The position numbers were made by a program, and so were the translations under genes. This document shows positions 19,195 through 27,487 of a stretch of 64,000 nt of DNA, in pieces (the stretch's first letter is position 1; every line of letters begins with the position of its first letter). The stretch spans positions 1 through 64,000 of the forward strand of contig CAIRAW010000001.1 of assembly GCA_903876735.1 (NCBI GenBank). Reading direction: 5' to 3'. Under the pieces are notes generated by a model. That model saw only the letters and a program-made list of their open reading frames with translations. It searched no databases and was not told where the DNA came from. This DNA comes from an uncultured beta proteobacterium (GTDB lineage Bacteria; Pseudomonadota; Gammaproteobacteria; Burkholderiales; Burkholderiaceae_C).

Positions 19195-20013
19195 ATGCAA
19201 AAACTCATCATCACCGCCGCGCTGACTGGCGCCGAGGTCACACGCGAACAGCAGCCGGCCTTGCCGGTTACGCCGCAGGAGATCGCCATTGCGGCCGAGG
19301 AATGCGTCAAGGCTGGCGCCTCCATCGTGCACCTGCACGCACGCCAGGCGGACGGCACGCCAACGCAGGACCGCGAGACCTACCGGCAAATCATCGCCGC
19401 CATCCGCGAACGCTGCGACGTCATCGTGCAGGTCTCGACCGGCGGCGCCGTTGGCATGACGCCGGCCGAGCGGCTGGCGCCGGTGACACTGGCACCGGAG
19501 ATGGCGACGCTCTCGATGGGAACCGTGAACTTCGGTGACGACGTCTTCATGAACCATCCTGCCGACATGGAAACGTTTTTGCACGCGATGCAGCAGCACG
19601 GCGTCAAGCCGGAGTTCGAAATCTTCGATACCGGCATGATCACAACCCTGAACCGCTGGCTCAAGAAAGGCTTGCTGCAAGGCCCGCAGCATGTCGATTT
19701 TGTGCTCGGCATCCCCGGCGGCATGGCCGGAACGCCACAGGCGCTGCTGTACATGGTGGAGCAGTTGCCGTCCGATACGACGTGGACGGTTGCCGGTATC
19801 GGCAGCGCGCAACTGACGCTGGGCACGCTGGCAATCCTGCTCGGTGGCCATGTGCGCGTCGGCTTCGAGGACAACGTCTACTACCGCAAGGGCGAACTCG
19901 CCAGCAGCAATGCACAACTGGTGGCACGTATCGCGCGTATCAGCCAGGAACTCAACCGCCCCATCGCCACGCCGGCACAGGCGCGCGCTATGCTGGGCCT
20001 TAAGCAGTTATAG
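19195..20013 (+). CDS. kce: 3-keto-5-aminohexanoate cleavage enzyme (BKACE family)
   Basis: From ATG 19195 the protein has 272 residues and begins MQKLIITAALTGAEVTREQ. Glu14, His46 and His48 (IVHLHAR) and Glu225-Asp226 (RVGFEDNVYY) match the zinc and catalytic positions of characterised Kce. Kce condenses 3-keto-5-aminohexanoate with acetyl-CoA to give acetoacetate and 3-aminobutyryl-CoA, the substrate of Kal encoded just upstream. A longer open frame from 19102 runs through the repeat and kal, so it is rejected. The gene ends the operon before a terminator. No acetoacetate CoA-transferase genes follow, unlike in anaerobic clusters. Confidence 0.93.
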   Translation: MQKLIITAALTGAEVTREQQPALPVTPQEIAIAAEECVKAGASIVHLHARQADGTPTQDRETYRQIIAAIRERCDVIVQVSTGGAVGMTPAERLAPVTLAPEMATLSMGTVNFGDDVFMNHPADMETFLHAMQQHGVKPEFEIFDTGMITTLNRWLKKGLLQGPQHVDFVLGIPGGMAGTPQALLYMVEQLPSDTTWTVAGIGSAQLTLGTLAILLGGHVRVGFEDNVYYRKGELASSNAQLVARIARISQELNRPIATPAQARAMLGLKQL

Positions 20014-20017
20014 AAAA

Positions 20018-20045
20018 AGCCCCGGAGCTTTGAGGCAGCGGGGCT
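20018..20045. terminator. Terminator between kce and the convergent porin gene
   Basis: A perfect stem AGCCCCG / CGGGGCT with a 14-nt loop starts 5 bp after the kce stop. It is preceded by a run of five A, which gives a U-run in the minus-strand direction, and followed by CTCTCTT on the plus strand. It can serve both convergent units. Confidence 0.65.
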
Positions 20046-20090
20046 CTCTTGAAACAGAAACAGTCGCGTGACTGCTGCCGTTCATGGCGC

Positions 20091-21371
20091 TTAGTTGAAG
20101 GTGTAACGGCCCAACAGGTTGAAGCGGCTCAGGTCACCCGTTTGACCATCGAAGGTGGTGCGCGTGCCGCCAATGTACTCGGCGCCCAAGTCAACATTCT
20201 TGATCGGGGTGTAGAAGAAGTTCAGATGCCATTGCTTGAGGCTCTTGTTGCCGGGCCAGCCCAGGGCCGCATAGGGCTCGGCCGCATTGATCTGCGACTC
20301 AACCGAGCCATAGGCCAGCGTGGCGCGCAGTTGCGAGCTGAAAGTGTTGGTCAAACCCAGCACATAGCCGCGCGACTTGTCCAGCAACACGGCGCCCGTG
20401 CTGGCATCCGGGTAATTGGCACCCATCATCAGCGCGTTGTCATTGTCACCGTCCACCTGTGCATACTGGCCCATGACGGTCAGGCTGTCGGTGAGCTTGT
20501 ACGAACCCCCAAAGCCATAACCGCTGCCGTTCTTGCTCAGGTCACCAATACGCTGCTCATGCGAGATGAAGCGCACATTGAAGGCTCCGCCCCAGTCGTA
20601 GCTCTTGCTCGCAGCGAGCACCAGGTTCGGACGCTTGGCGCCATCCGATGGATTTTCCAGCGCGACCTTGAAACTCGCGCCAGTCGGCGTGTTGTAGGTG
20701 TAACGGATCTGGACCGGGCGCGAGAAAGGCTGACCGACCGGGCCGTTGAAGTCAACCGTTTCCGGGCCGTCATCCAGGTCCATGAAGGTGGACCAGGTCT
20801 TGCCGATCAACCAGCCGGCATATTCACCGTAAGCATGGCGCAGGCGCAGACGGTCGCGGTTGCATTCGCTGCCGCAGTAGGCATAAAAGTCCGCTTCAAG
20901 CTGCGTGTGAACCGGTCCCAGAGCGGTCGGGGTTGAGGTCTCAAAGCCGAAGCGCGAGGTCTGCGCCGTCATCACCGATTTGCCTTCGGTGTAGCCCGAA
21001 CCGTTGAGCGGTTGCTCCATCACGTTGGTAAACATGTCACCGGGCGCCGTGCCCTTGAAATCCTTGATCAGGTTGCCTTCAACGAAACCATAAACACGCA
21101 CCGAAGTCTCGCTGCCCGGCATGCGGAAGGAGTTGGCCATATCGCCCAGCACCACGGCTTCCTTGCCTTGCAGTTCGACCTGATCTGTCAAGTCGGACAC
21201 CTGTTTCTTGGTCGGCATCGTGCTCTTGAGTTCGGCGATGGCTTTTTGCAGCACTTGCAGCTGGTCTTCCAGCGCCTTGATGCGGGCCGCATCGTCGGCG
21301 TAAGCACTGCTCAGAGCGCCGGCGCTCAAGCCGGTAGCCAACAGGGCCAAAACGAGTTTGTTAACTTTCAT
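20091..21371 (-). CDS. DcaP-like outer-membrane porin
   Basis: The true start is ATG 21371 (426 residues): signal peptide MKVNKLVLALLATGLSAGAL ending near SAYA, then a coiled-coil stretch AARIKALEDQLQVLQKAIAELKS. The barrel starts with the DcaP family mark FRMPGSETSVRVYGFVEGNLIKDF, and the C-terminus ends in aromatic FN (LLGRYTFN) as expected for outer-membrane beta-barrels. DcaP-type trimeric porins pass small, often negatively charged solutes. Its place directly downstream of the polar amino acid importer, 65 bp away on the same strand, suggests it widens outer-membrane access for that substrate. SD-like AGGA precedes the ATG. Confidence 0.85.
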   Translation of the reverse strand: MKVNKLVLALLATGLSAGALSSAYADDAARIKALEDQLQVLQKAIAELKSTMPTKKQVSDLTDQVELQGKEAVVLGDMANSFRMPGSETSVRVYGFVEGNLIKDFKGTAPGDMFTNVMEQPLNGSGYTEGKSVMTAQTSRFGFETSTPTALGPVHTQLEADFYAYCGSECNRDRLRLRHAYGEYAGWLIGKTWSTFMDLDDGPETVDFNGPVGQPFSRPVQIRYTYNTPTGASFKVALENPSDGAKRPNLVLAASKSYDWGGAFNVRFISHEQRIGDLSKNGSGYGFGGSYKLTDSLTVMGQYAQVDGDNDNALMMGANYPDASTGAVLLDKSRGYVLGLTNTFSSQLRATLAYGSVESQINAAEPYAALGWPGNKSLKQWHLNFFYTPIKNVDLGAEYIGGTRTTFDGQTGDLSRFNLLGRYTFN

Positions 21372-21436
21372 GGTGATTCCTATAAGTATGTAATCAATTT
21401 CAAAAATGTCGATTGCTTGCGGCTGACGCTGCGCCA

Positions 21437-22195
21437 TTAACCGGGTCGCACCTGCGATAAAAAAGCCTTGGCTCGGGCATGGTCCGGATTCGAGAAAAAC
21501 GCTTCCGGTGTGGTGTCTTCCAGAATGACGCCCAGATCAAAAAAGATCAGGCGGTCTGCCACTTCACGGGCAAAGCCCATTTCGTGGGTCACCACCAGCA
21601 TGGTGATGCCGGTGTGCGCCAGTTCGCGCATGACCGCCAGCACCTCATTGACCATTTCCGGATCGAGCGCCGAAGTCGGCTCATCGAACAACAGCACCTT
21701 GGGGTCCATCGCCAGAGCCCGGGCAATCGCAACGCGTTGCTGCTGCCCGCCCGACAACTGCACCGGGTACTTGTGCGCCTGATCCTTCAGGCCGACCCGC
21801 TCCAGCAGCGCCAGCGCCTTGGCTTCGGCGTCGACCCTGGACATCTTGCGCACGCGCATCGGTGCCAAAGCGACGTTTCTCAGAATGGTCAGGTGCGAGA
21901 ACAGGTTGAAGTTCTGAAACACCATGCCCACCTCGCGCCGGATGGCGTCGAGGTTCTTCAAATCGTCGTTGAGTTCGATGCCGTCGATCCGGATGCTGCC
22001 GCCGTCATGCGATTCCAGCCGGTTCAGCGTGCGCAGGAAGGTGGACTTGCCTGAGCCCGATGGCCCGATGATGGCCGTCACTTGCCCCTCGTAGAACGTC
22101 GCCGTGGCACCCTTGAGCGCGCAGAACGCGCCAAAGTGCTTGTCCACGTTACGGGCCTCGATGATGGGCTTGAGATTGGCTTGTATGCTCATCAT
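21437..22195 (-). CDS. Polar amino acid ABC transporter ATP-binding protein (GlnQ/HisP type)
   Basis: The 252-residue ATPase has Walker [10 protein letters not shown] (about residues 42-50), a signature [15 protein letters not shown], Walker [15 protein letters not shown] and the switch histidine [11 protein letters not shown]. Typical for the GlnQ/HisP group are [17 protein letters not shown] and the C-terminal [12 protein letters not shown]. It forms the importer with the permease 6 bp upstream and the binding protein before that. ATG 22192 is an alternative start. The operon's proximity to arginase and ornithine cyclodeaminase suggests a basic amino acid substrate (inference). Confidence 0.93.
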   Translation of the reverse strand: MMSIQANLKPIIEARNVDKHFGAFCALKGATATFYEGQVTAIIGPSGSGKSTFLRTLNRLESHDGGSIRIDGIELNDDLKNLDAIRREVGMVFQNFNLFSHLTILRNVALAPMRVRKMSRVDAEAKALALLERVGLKDQAHKYPVQLSGGQQQRVAIARALAMDPKVLLFDEPTSALDPEMVNEVLAVMRELAHTGITMLVVTHEMGFAREVADRLIFFDLGVILEDTTPEAFFSNPDHARAKAFLSQVRPG

Positions 22196-22201
22196 GGCCT
22201 C

Positions 22202-22960
22202 CTAGCGCTTTCTGCCGACGTCAAGCTTGACCTCCAACGCCGACGTCAGCGAGGTGAACGCCGTTGTCAGAATCAGGTAGATCGTCGCCGTCGTCAAAAA
22301 CACCGGAATCGGCTGATAGCTCGACGCCTGCACCCGGTAACCAATCATGGTCAGTTCCACAACACTGATGGCATAGGCCAGCGACGAGTCCTTGACCAAA
22401 GAGGCCAGGTTGTTCGCCAGTGCCGGCAGGGCCACCCGCATGCTTTGCGGAAACACGATGTCCATGAAGGTCTGAAACGGTGACAAGCCCAGGGCCTTGG
22501 CGGCTTCAACCTGGCCATGCGGAACGGCCAGAATCCCGGCACGTACGCACTCCGTGTTGTAGGCGCCAATGTTGATCGCCAGGGCAATCGCCGCGCAGGC
22601 AAAGTCCGAGGGCTGCATCGAATCCGGCAGCAACTGCGGTGAGGCAAGCCACACGAACAGGATCTGCAGGAGAAGCGGCGTACCACGGATCAGCCAGACG
22701 TAAAAATCGCACAGCCAGCGCAAGGGCAGAAACGAAGACAGCTTGCCAAGCCCGGCCACAACACCGATCACCATGCCCGAGAGCCCGGAGACCAGCGTCA
22801 GCAACACGGTGATCCGCGCACCTTCGGTGAACTCCCTGGCTGCCGGTCCGATAGGCGCAGGCGCCATCGACAAGGGCAGGGCCAGACCCCACAAAACAAG
22901 CAGGAGTCCGATCATGGCCGCGAACATGGCCCAACCGGGGTGTTGTTTGCTCCAGTTCAT
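22202..22960 (-). CDS. Polar amino acid ABC transporter permease (HisM/GlnP family)
   Basis: The 252-residue membrane protein has the HisMQ-type permease pattern: an N-terminal helix (WAMFAAMIGLLLVLWGLALPL), DFYVWLIRGTPLLLQILFVW, and the coupling-loop signature AGILAVPHGQVEAAKALGLSPFQTFMDIVFPQSMRVALPALANNLASLVKDSSLAY. Only one permease gene is present, so the channel is probably a homodimer. It lies 11 bp after the binding-protein gene and 6 bp before the ATPase gene in the transcribed direction. Confidence 0.92.
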   Translation of the reverse strand: MNWSKQHPGWAMFAAMIGLLLVLWGLALPLSMAPAPIGPAAREFTEGARITVLLTLVSGLSGMVIGVVAGLGKLSSFLPLRWLCDFYVWLIRGTPLLLQILFVWLASPQLLPDSMQPSDFACAAIALAINIGAYNTECVRAGILAVPHGQVEAAKALGLSPFQTFMDIVFPQSMRVALPALANNLASLVKDSSLAYAISVVELTMIGYRVQASSYQPIPVFLTTATIYLILTTAFTSLTSALEVKLDVGRKR

Positions 22961-22971
22961 GGCGTCAAATG

Positions 22972-23742
22972 TCAGTGGCAGGAAATATCGGCCTGGAAGT
23001 ACTTGGTCGACAGGGCCTGGTAGGTGCCGTTCTTCATGACCTCAGCCAGCGCCTTGTTCAACTGGTCCATCAGTTCCTTGTTGTTCTTGCGCATGATCAT
23101 CGAGATGCGCTCGACAAACACCATGGCGCCCGGAGTGGCACCGGTGCCGGGATTCTTGTCCAGCGTGGCTTTGACCAGGTACTTGTCAGAGATCCAGGCG
23201 TCGTATTTCTTGGCCTTGAGCGCGGCAAAGTTGGCAGCTTCGTCCTTGTAGGTCTTGATCTCGCCAATGCCTTCAATCCGCTTGGCGGCATCGAAGTAGG
23301 TGGTTGCGATCTGCACGCCGACCGACTTGCCCTTCAGGCCAGCCACCGTCAACGGACCACCGGGGAGAGAGACGATCTGGCCACCCGAGCAGTAGTGCGG
23401 GTTGGCAAAATCAACGGCTTTGGCGCGCTCTTCGGTGTAACCGTGCGAAGCGATGGCAAAGTCAAAACGGTCTTGCCGGATCGACGCGAGCTGGGCGTCG
23501 AAGGACACCACGCGCCAGTCGAGCTTGAGGCCCATCTGCTTCACGACGGCTTCGGCCAGTTCGACTTCAAAACCGGTCAGCTTGGGGCCGTCAAAGTAGT
23601 TGAACGGGTAGTACTGCCCTTCGGTCGCAACCACAATCGTGCCTGCGTCCTTGATGACTTTCCAGTCACGCGCCTGAACATTGCCTGTCAAAAGCATGCC
23701 TACGCAGCATGCCGCTCCAAAGAGCTTGGTAAAAAATCGCAT
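22972..23742 (-). CDS. Polar amino acid ABC transporter periplasmic binding protein
   Basis: The start at ATG 23742 follows a strong AGGAG (23748-23752) and gives 256 residues with signal peptide MRFFTKLFGAACCVGMLLTG cut near VQA. The mature part is a type II binding fold (SBP_bac_3): GTIVVATEGQYYPFNYFDGPKLTGFEVELAEAVVKQMG, FDFAIASHGYTEERAKAVDF and GKSVGVQIATTYFD. An upstream in-frame start at 23826 would run through a terminator hairpin and is rejected. An intrinsic terminator (23759-23793) ends 6 nt before the ribosome site, so expression is probably set by leader attenuation or read-through. Confidence 0.9.
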   Translation of the reverse strand: MRFFTKLFGAACCVGMLLTGNVQARDWKVIKDAGTIVVATEGQYYPFNYFDGPKLTGFEVELAEAVVKQMGLKLDWRVVSFDAQLASIRQDRFDFAIASHGYTEERAKAVDFANPHYCSGGQIVSLPGGPLTVAGLKGKSVGVQIATTYFDAAKRIEGIGEIKTYKDEAANFAALKAKKYDAWISDKYLVKATLDKNPGTGATPGAMVFVERISMIMRKNNKELMDQLNKALAEVMKNGTYQALSTKYFQADISCH

Positions 23743-23758
23743 TACATCTCCTGTGAAC

Positions 23759-23793
23759 AAAAAAAACGTTGGTGACGACAATTCGCCACCAAC
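23759..23793 (-). terminator. Intrinsic terminator in the leader of the binding-protein gene (candidate attenuator)
   Basis: Read on the minus strand, GTTGGTGGC - GAATTGTC - GTCACCAAC forms a 9-bp stem (one G-U pair) followed by one G and eight T. The T-run ends 6 nt before AGGAG and about 16 nt before the start codon, so the hairpin lies inside the transcript leader, not at the end of an upstream gene; the EamA gene upstream ends 186 bp away. The short segment CCCCAAAGCAAGGG before it could pair alternatively with the left arm, weakly. Confidence 0.7.
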
Positions 23794-23841
23794 ACCCTTG
23801 CTTTGGGGACCTCTTGAGAACCGCAATCCCCCACTTACTCT

Positions 23842-23882
23842 CTATCGATAGTGATCAAGGCCTTGAACCGGTTGACCCGGTT
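23842..23882. promoter_or_regulatory. Three adjacent palindromes upstream of the amino acid importer operon
   Basis: CTATCGATAG (23842-23851), CAAGGCCTTG (23856-23865) and AACCGG-TTGAC-CCGGTT (23866-23882) sit side by side in the 236-bp gap 23743-23978. They are either operator sites or RNA hairpins of the leader. On the minus strand a 14-codon GTG frame ends at the TAG inside the first palindrome. Confidence 0.4.
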
Positions 23883-23978
23883 GCACGCCTTGAAGAACAC
23901 CGACAAAGTTTACTCCCGGCACTGACACAAATTTGACTCATCGCTGGCATTTCCATCATGGTTTGCCCTTGCGCGAAA

Positions 23979-24875
23979 TCAGGCTTGCCTGACTTCTGCA
24001 TCCAGCATGGGCAAAAGTTGCACCGCAATCATGCTGGCAAAGATCAAGCCGCAACCGGCCAGGCCGGCTGCGTTGAGCCGGTCCCCCATCAGCACAAAGC
24101 CAAACAGCGCGGCAAACAAGGTTTCGGATGACAACAGGATGGCCGCGTCGGCGGCGTGCGCCCAGCGCTGCGCCACCACCTGGGCCGTAAACGCCACGCC
24201 AACCGACAGGATGCCGGTATAGGCCAGCGGCCAGGCCGCGGCTTGCAGGCCGCTCCAACTGACCGGCTCAAAGCCTGCAGTCCAGAGCAGCGCCAACAGG
24301 CCGCAGACCGCAAACTGGCCACCGGCCACCAGGAATGGCGCGGCCATGCGATGCGCCACCCGACCGACCAGGAGCACATGAAAGGCCCAGGGGGCGGCAG
24401 ACCCGATCACCCACAAATCGCCCCGGCTGATGGAGAAACTTTGGGCACCGGAAAGCAGATACGCGCCCAGAACACTGCCCACGGCGCCGAGCCAAACCGA
24501 CCAGTGCGGCAAATGACGCAACCACAACCAACCTAGTATGGGGACCAATGGCACATAAAGTGCTGTTAGAAAACCGGCATTGGTGGCGCTGGTGCTCATC
24601 AGGCCAATCTGCTGCATGGCCGATCCCAGCAGCAGCAGGCCGCCCAGGCCGGCAATCTTGAAACCATCAATGCGCCGCAGCGGGCGACCCTCGCGCTGCA
24701 GGCTACGCCATTCGATCCACATCAGGGGCGCCACCACCAGCGAGCCCATCACAAAACGCACGCCAGTGAAGGTCATCGGGCCAACGTGTGCCATGCCATA
24801 GATCTGCGGCACAAAGGCAGAACCCCAGATCAGTGCGACAAGAATTAAAAGCAGATTGGCACTGAAACGGGACAT
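23979..24875 (-). CDS. EamA/DMT superfamily transporter next to arginase
   Basis: The 298-residue protein has about ten hydrophobic helices in two EamA repeats: LLLILVALIWGSAFVPQ with GVRFVMGSLVVAPL, and the second repeat PLAYTGILSVGVAFTAQVVAQRWAHAADAAILLSSETLFAALFGFVLMGDRL. Members export amino acids, nucleosides or other metabolites. It follows the arginase gene by 53 bp on the same strand, so it may export an excess product of arginine breakdown. The substrate cannot be read from the sequence. Confidence 0.85.
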   Translation of the reverse strand: MSRFSANLLLILVALIWGSAFVPQIYGMAHVGPMTFTGVRFVMGSLVVAPLMWIEWRSLQREGRPLRRIDGFKIAGLGGLLLLGSAMQQIGLMSTSATNAGFLTALYVPLVPILGWLWLRHLPHWSVWLGAVGSVLGAYLLSGAQSFSISRGDLWVIGSAAPWAFHVLLVGRVAHRMAAPFLVAGGQFAVCGLLALLWTAGFEPVSWSGLQAAAWPLAYTGILSVGVAFTAQVVAQRWAHAADAAILLSSETLFAALFGFVLMGDRLNAAGLAGCGLIFASMIAVQLLPMLDAEVRQA

Positions 24876-24928
24876 CGGGTGGCATTTTGGTGAAAGGAGG
24901 CAGAATTTGCCGGCTGATTATGTTCCCG

Positions 24929-25879
24929 TCATGCACCAGACTTGCGCATCAGCGTGCTTTTTCCGAACAGACTTTCGATTAGATCAACTGCCAGCTCCGC
25001 CGTCTGGTTGCGAACGTCGAGCGCCGGGTTGAGTTCAACCACATCCAGCGAAGCCAGGCGACCGGTATCGGCGATCATTTCCATGCACAGCTGCGCCTCG
25101 CGGTAGGTGGGGCCGCCGCGCACCGTGGTGCCGACGCCGGGCGCATCGGCGGGATCCAGGAAATCGACATCGAGACTGACGTGCAAGTGGGTGTTGGCAT
25201 CAACCAAGGCCAACGCAAGCTCCATGCCATGGCGCATGCCCATCTCGTCGATGTAGCGCATGTCGAAGACTTCGATACCGATGTCATGCACCAGGCGCTT
25301 CTCGCCGGCGTCCACGCTGCGGATGCCGATCTGGCGGATCTCCTTCGGGCGCAGCGCTGGCCCGGGCACACCGATGTCGATCAGCTGCTGCGGCCCGTGC
25401 CCGAGCAGGCAGGCCACCGGCATGCCGTGGATGTTGCCGCTGGGCGTGAGGGTGGCCGTGTTGAAGTCGGCGTGGGCATCAAACCACAGCACGCGCAGTT
25501 TCTTGCCCTGATCGCGGCAGTGCCGCGCCACCGCGCTGATGGAGCCAATCGCCAGGCAATGGTCGCCGCCGAGCATGATCGGAAGCCGCCCCGACTTGAG
25601 TTCGGCATACGTCGCCGCATGCAGCAACTGATTCCACTCAATGACTTCCGGCAAATGCCGAAAGCCATTGACCGCCGCCTGCCAGGGATTGGCCGGACCG
25701 ACCAGATTGCCGCAGTCCTTGACGTCAAGGCCAAACTGCGCGATCGCCTGCGCGAGGCCGGCCACCCGCAAGGCTTCGGGCCCCATGCGCGCACCCAAGG
25801 TGCCGGCGCCGATGTCGGTGGGGACGCCGATCAGGCTGACGCCGCCAGTAGCCGGATTGGTAGCGCTCAGATGGCTCAT
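24929..25879 (-). CDS. rocF: Arginase
   Basis: The 316-residue ureohydrolase has the manganese ligands in order: His107 in GGDHCLA, Asp134-His136-Asp138 in FDAHADFN, and Asp237 and Asp239 in SLDVDF. His151 (GNIHGMP) and the C-terminal SLDVVELNPALD also fit arginase better than agmatinase. It splits L-arginine into ornithine and urea. Its ATG overlaps the ornithine cyclodeaminase stop (ATGA), so the two enzymes are translationally coupled and act in series. No urease is visible in the window. Confidence 0.93.
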   Translation of the reverse strand: MSHLSATNPATGGVSLIGVPTDIGAGTLGARMGPEALRVAGLAQAIAQFGLDVKDCGNLVGPANPWQAAVNGFRHLPEVIEWNQLLHAATYAELKSGRLPIMLGGDHCLAIGSISAVARHCRDQGKKLRVLWFDAHADFNTATLTPSGNIHGMPVACLLGHGPQQLIDIGVPGPALRPKEIRQIGIRSVDAGEKRLVHDIGIEVFDMRYIDEMGMRHGMELALALVDANTHLHVSLDVDFLDPADAPGVGTTVRGGPTYREAQLCMEMIADTGRLASLDVVELNPALDVRNQTAELAVDLIESLFGKSTLMRKSGA

Positions 25880-26937
25880 GCTGCCAGCGCCAGCGTTTTT
25901 ATACCGGGTCGGACCAGGCTGAACAGGTCTTTCGGGTTTGCCAGTTCAGGAATCAGGGACAGGGCCTGCCCCAGGCCCAGCGCGCGGGCGCTGTCACGCA
26001 TGAAGCGCAGCGCCGAGTAGTCTTCCAGCGCAAAGCCGACCGAGTCAAACAGCGTGACCTGGCGGTCGCTGCTGCGGCCCACGGCCTTGCCACTGAGAAC
26101 CCGCCAGAGTTCGGTCACGGCAAAGTCAGCCGGCAGGTGTTGCAGGTCGCCTTCGACGCGGGTCTGGGGTTCGTATTCGACAAAGACTGCAGCACCGCGC
26201 AGCACGTCCGGGTGCAGTTCGGTCTTGCCGGGGCAGTCACCGCCGACGCCATTGATGTGCATGCCGGGCTCTATCAGCCCCGGCGTCAGAATAGTGGCGT
26301 TGGTCTTGTCGGCAGTCACGGTGGTCACTATATCCGAGCCGCGCACCGCGTCAACGATGCTCTCGCACGGGATCAGGCGCAGCGCCGTGTGCTGCAGGTT
26401 GCGCATCAGCTTTGCCGTAGCGGCACGATCGGTGTCGTAGAGCCGGATTTCGGCTATGCCCAGCAAATGGTGAAAGGCCAGCGCCTGGAACTCGCTTTGC
26501 GCGCCATTGCCAATCAGCGCCATGCGCCGGCTGTCGGGACGCGCCAACGCACGCGCGGCCACCACCGACATGGCAGCGGTGCGCAGCGCCGTAGTCAGGG
26601 TCAACTCGCTGAGTAAAGTGGGGATGCCGGTGGCCACATCGGCCAGCACGCCAAAGGCCATCACGGTGGACAGGCCGATACGGGTGTTCTTCGGATGGCC
26701 GTTGACATACTTGAAGGCATAGGTGGAGGCGTCAGAGATCGGCATCAGTTCGATCACGCCATCGACCGAATGGTTGGCAACACGCGCGGACTTGTCGAAG
26801 TCCTGCCAGCGCAGAAAGTCTGCCGTGATGTAGTCGGCAACACCGGCAAGCGCAGTGGCCAGGCCGAGTTCAGTAACGAGATCGGCCACATCCTGGGCGC
26901 TGAGAAACTGGGTTTGGACGCGTGAGACAGGTTTCAT
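25876..26937 (-). CDS. ocd: Ornithine cyclodeaminase
   Basis: With ATG 26937 the protein has 353 residues. A longer upstream frame to 27063 crosses the divergent control region and is rejected. Family marks are KYVNGHPKNTRIGLSTVMAFGVLAD, the Rossmann motif LIGNGAQSEFQALAFHHLLGI and INGVGGDCPGKTELHPDVL with the conserved aspartate. The enzyme converts L-ornithine to L-proline and ammonia with bound NAD. It precedes arginase in the operon, completing a route arginine to ornithine to proline. It is divergent from two Lrp-type regulators, with a 16-bp palindrome between. Confidence 0.93.
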   Translation of the reverse strand: MKPVSRVQTQFLSAQDVADLVTELGLATALAGVADYITADFLRWQDFDKSARVANHSVDGVIELMPISDASTYAFKYVNGHPKNTRIGLSTVMAFGVLADVATGIPTLLSELTLTTALRTAAMSVVAARALARPDSRRMALIGNGAQSEFQALAFHHLLGIAEIRLYDTDRAATAKLMRNLQHTALRLIPCESIVDAVRGSDIVTTVTADKTNATILTPGLIEPGMHINGVGGDCPGKTELHPDVLRGAAVFVEYEPQTRVEGDLQHLPADFAVTELWRVLSGKAVGRSSDRQVTLFDSVGFALEDYSALRFMRDSARALGLGQALSLIPELANPKDLFSLVRPGIKTLALAA

Positions 26938-27014
26938 GTTGTTGGGTTCCGGTTGATGGCAAGCAGTCTCCCAAGAAGCCGGAACAATGTAAATCAGCAA
27001 CAATGCGAGCTTTC

Positions 27015-27030
27015 TGCCAAATATTTGGCA
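27015..27030. promoter_or_regulatory. Perfect 16-bp palindrome, candidate Lrp-type operator
   Basis: TGCCAAATATTTGGCA is a perfect palindrome with an AT-rich centre, the general form of Lrp-family sites. It lies 31 bp upstream of the first lrp-like start and 77 bp upstream of the ocd start. A further partial half-site (TTAGGCAATGGTGCC) follows at 27035-27049. Confidence 0.6.
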
Positions 27031-27061
27031 AATAGTTAGGCAATGGTGCCAGAATGCCACC

Positions 27062-27487
27062 ATGGATGAAACAGATCAGCAACTCCTGTCGCTTTTGCGC
27101 AAGGACGCCCGCACCAGCGTGGCAACGCTGGCGCAAAAGTTGGGCGTGTCACGCGGCACCGTCAGCAACCGCGTGACCAAGCTCGAAGACGCCGGCATCA
27201 TCGTCGGCTACACGGTGCGGCTCAAGCCCGACGCGCAACCGACCGAAATCGGCGCCTGGATGAGCGTGGCCGTGGAAGGCAATGAAACACGTTCGGTGAT
27301 CGCCAGCCTGCTCGGCGAGCCCGGCGTGGCCAGCCTGCACGACACCAACGGCCGCTGGGACCTGCTGGCGGAGCTGCGCGCGTCCAATCTGGCCGAGTTG
27401 TCGCAGATACTGGAGCGCATCCGGCTGGTGCGCGGCATCAGCAGCACCGAAACCAGCATCCACCTGCAAACCTACCGCCTGTCATGA
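27062..27487 (+). CDS. Lrp/AsnC family transcriptional regulator (first of a pair)
   Basis: The 141-residue protein has the AsnC helix-turn-helix (DETDQQLLSLLRKDARTSVATLAQKLGVSRGTVSNRVTKLEDAGIIVGYTV) and a RAM domain (VAVEGNETRSVIASLLGEPGVASLHDTNGRWDLLAELRA). It is divergent from ocd-rocF, so it probably senses arginine or ornithine and controls that operon and itself through the palindrome at 27015. Its last four bases overlap the second regulator's start. Confidence 0.92.
   Translation: MDETDQQLLSLLRKDARTSVATLAQKLGVSRGTVSNRVTKLEDAGIIVGYTVRLKPDAQPTEIGAWMSVAVEGNETRSVIASLLGEPGVASLHDTNGRWDLLAELRASNLAELSQILERIRLVRGISSTETSIHLQTYRLS

Noticed and set aside
23743..23978. Known riboswitch class upstream of the amino acid importer
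   Set aside because: I looked for glycine, lysine, SAM and guanidine motifs and did not recognise any conserved core; only the terminator and palindromes can be supported.
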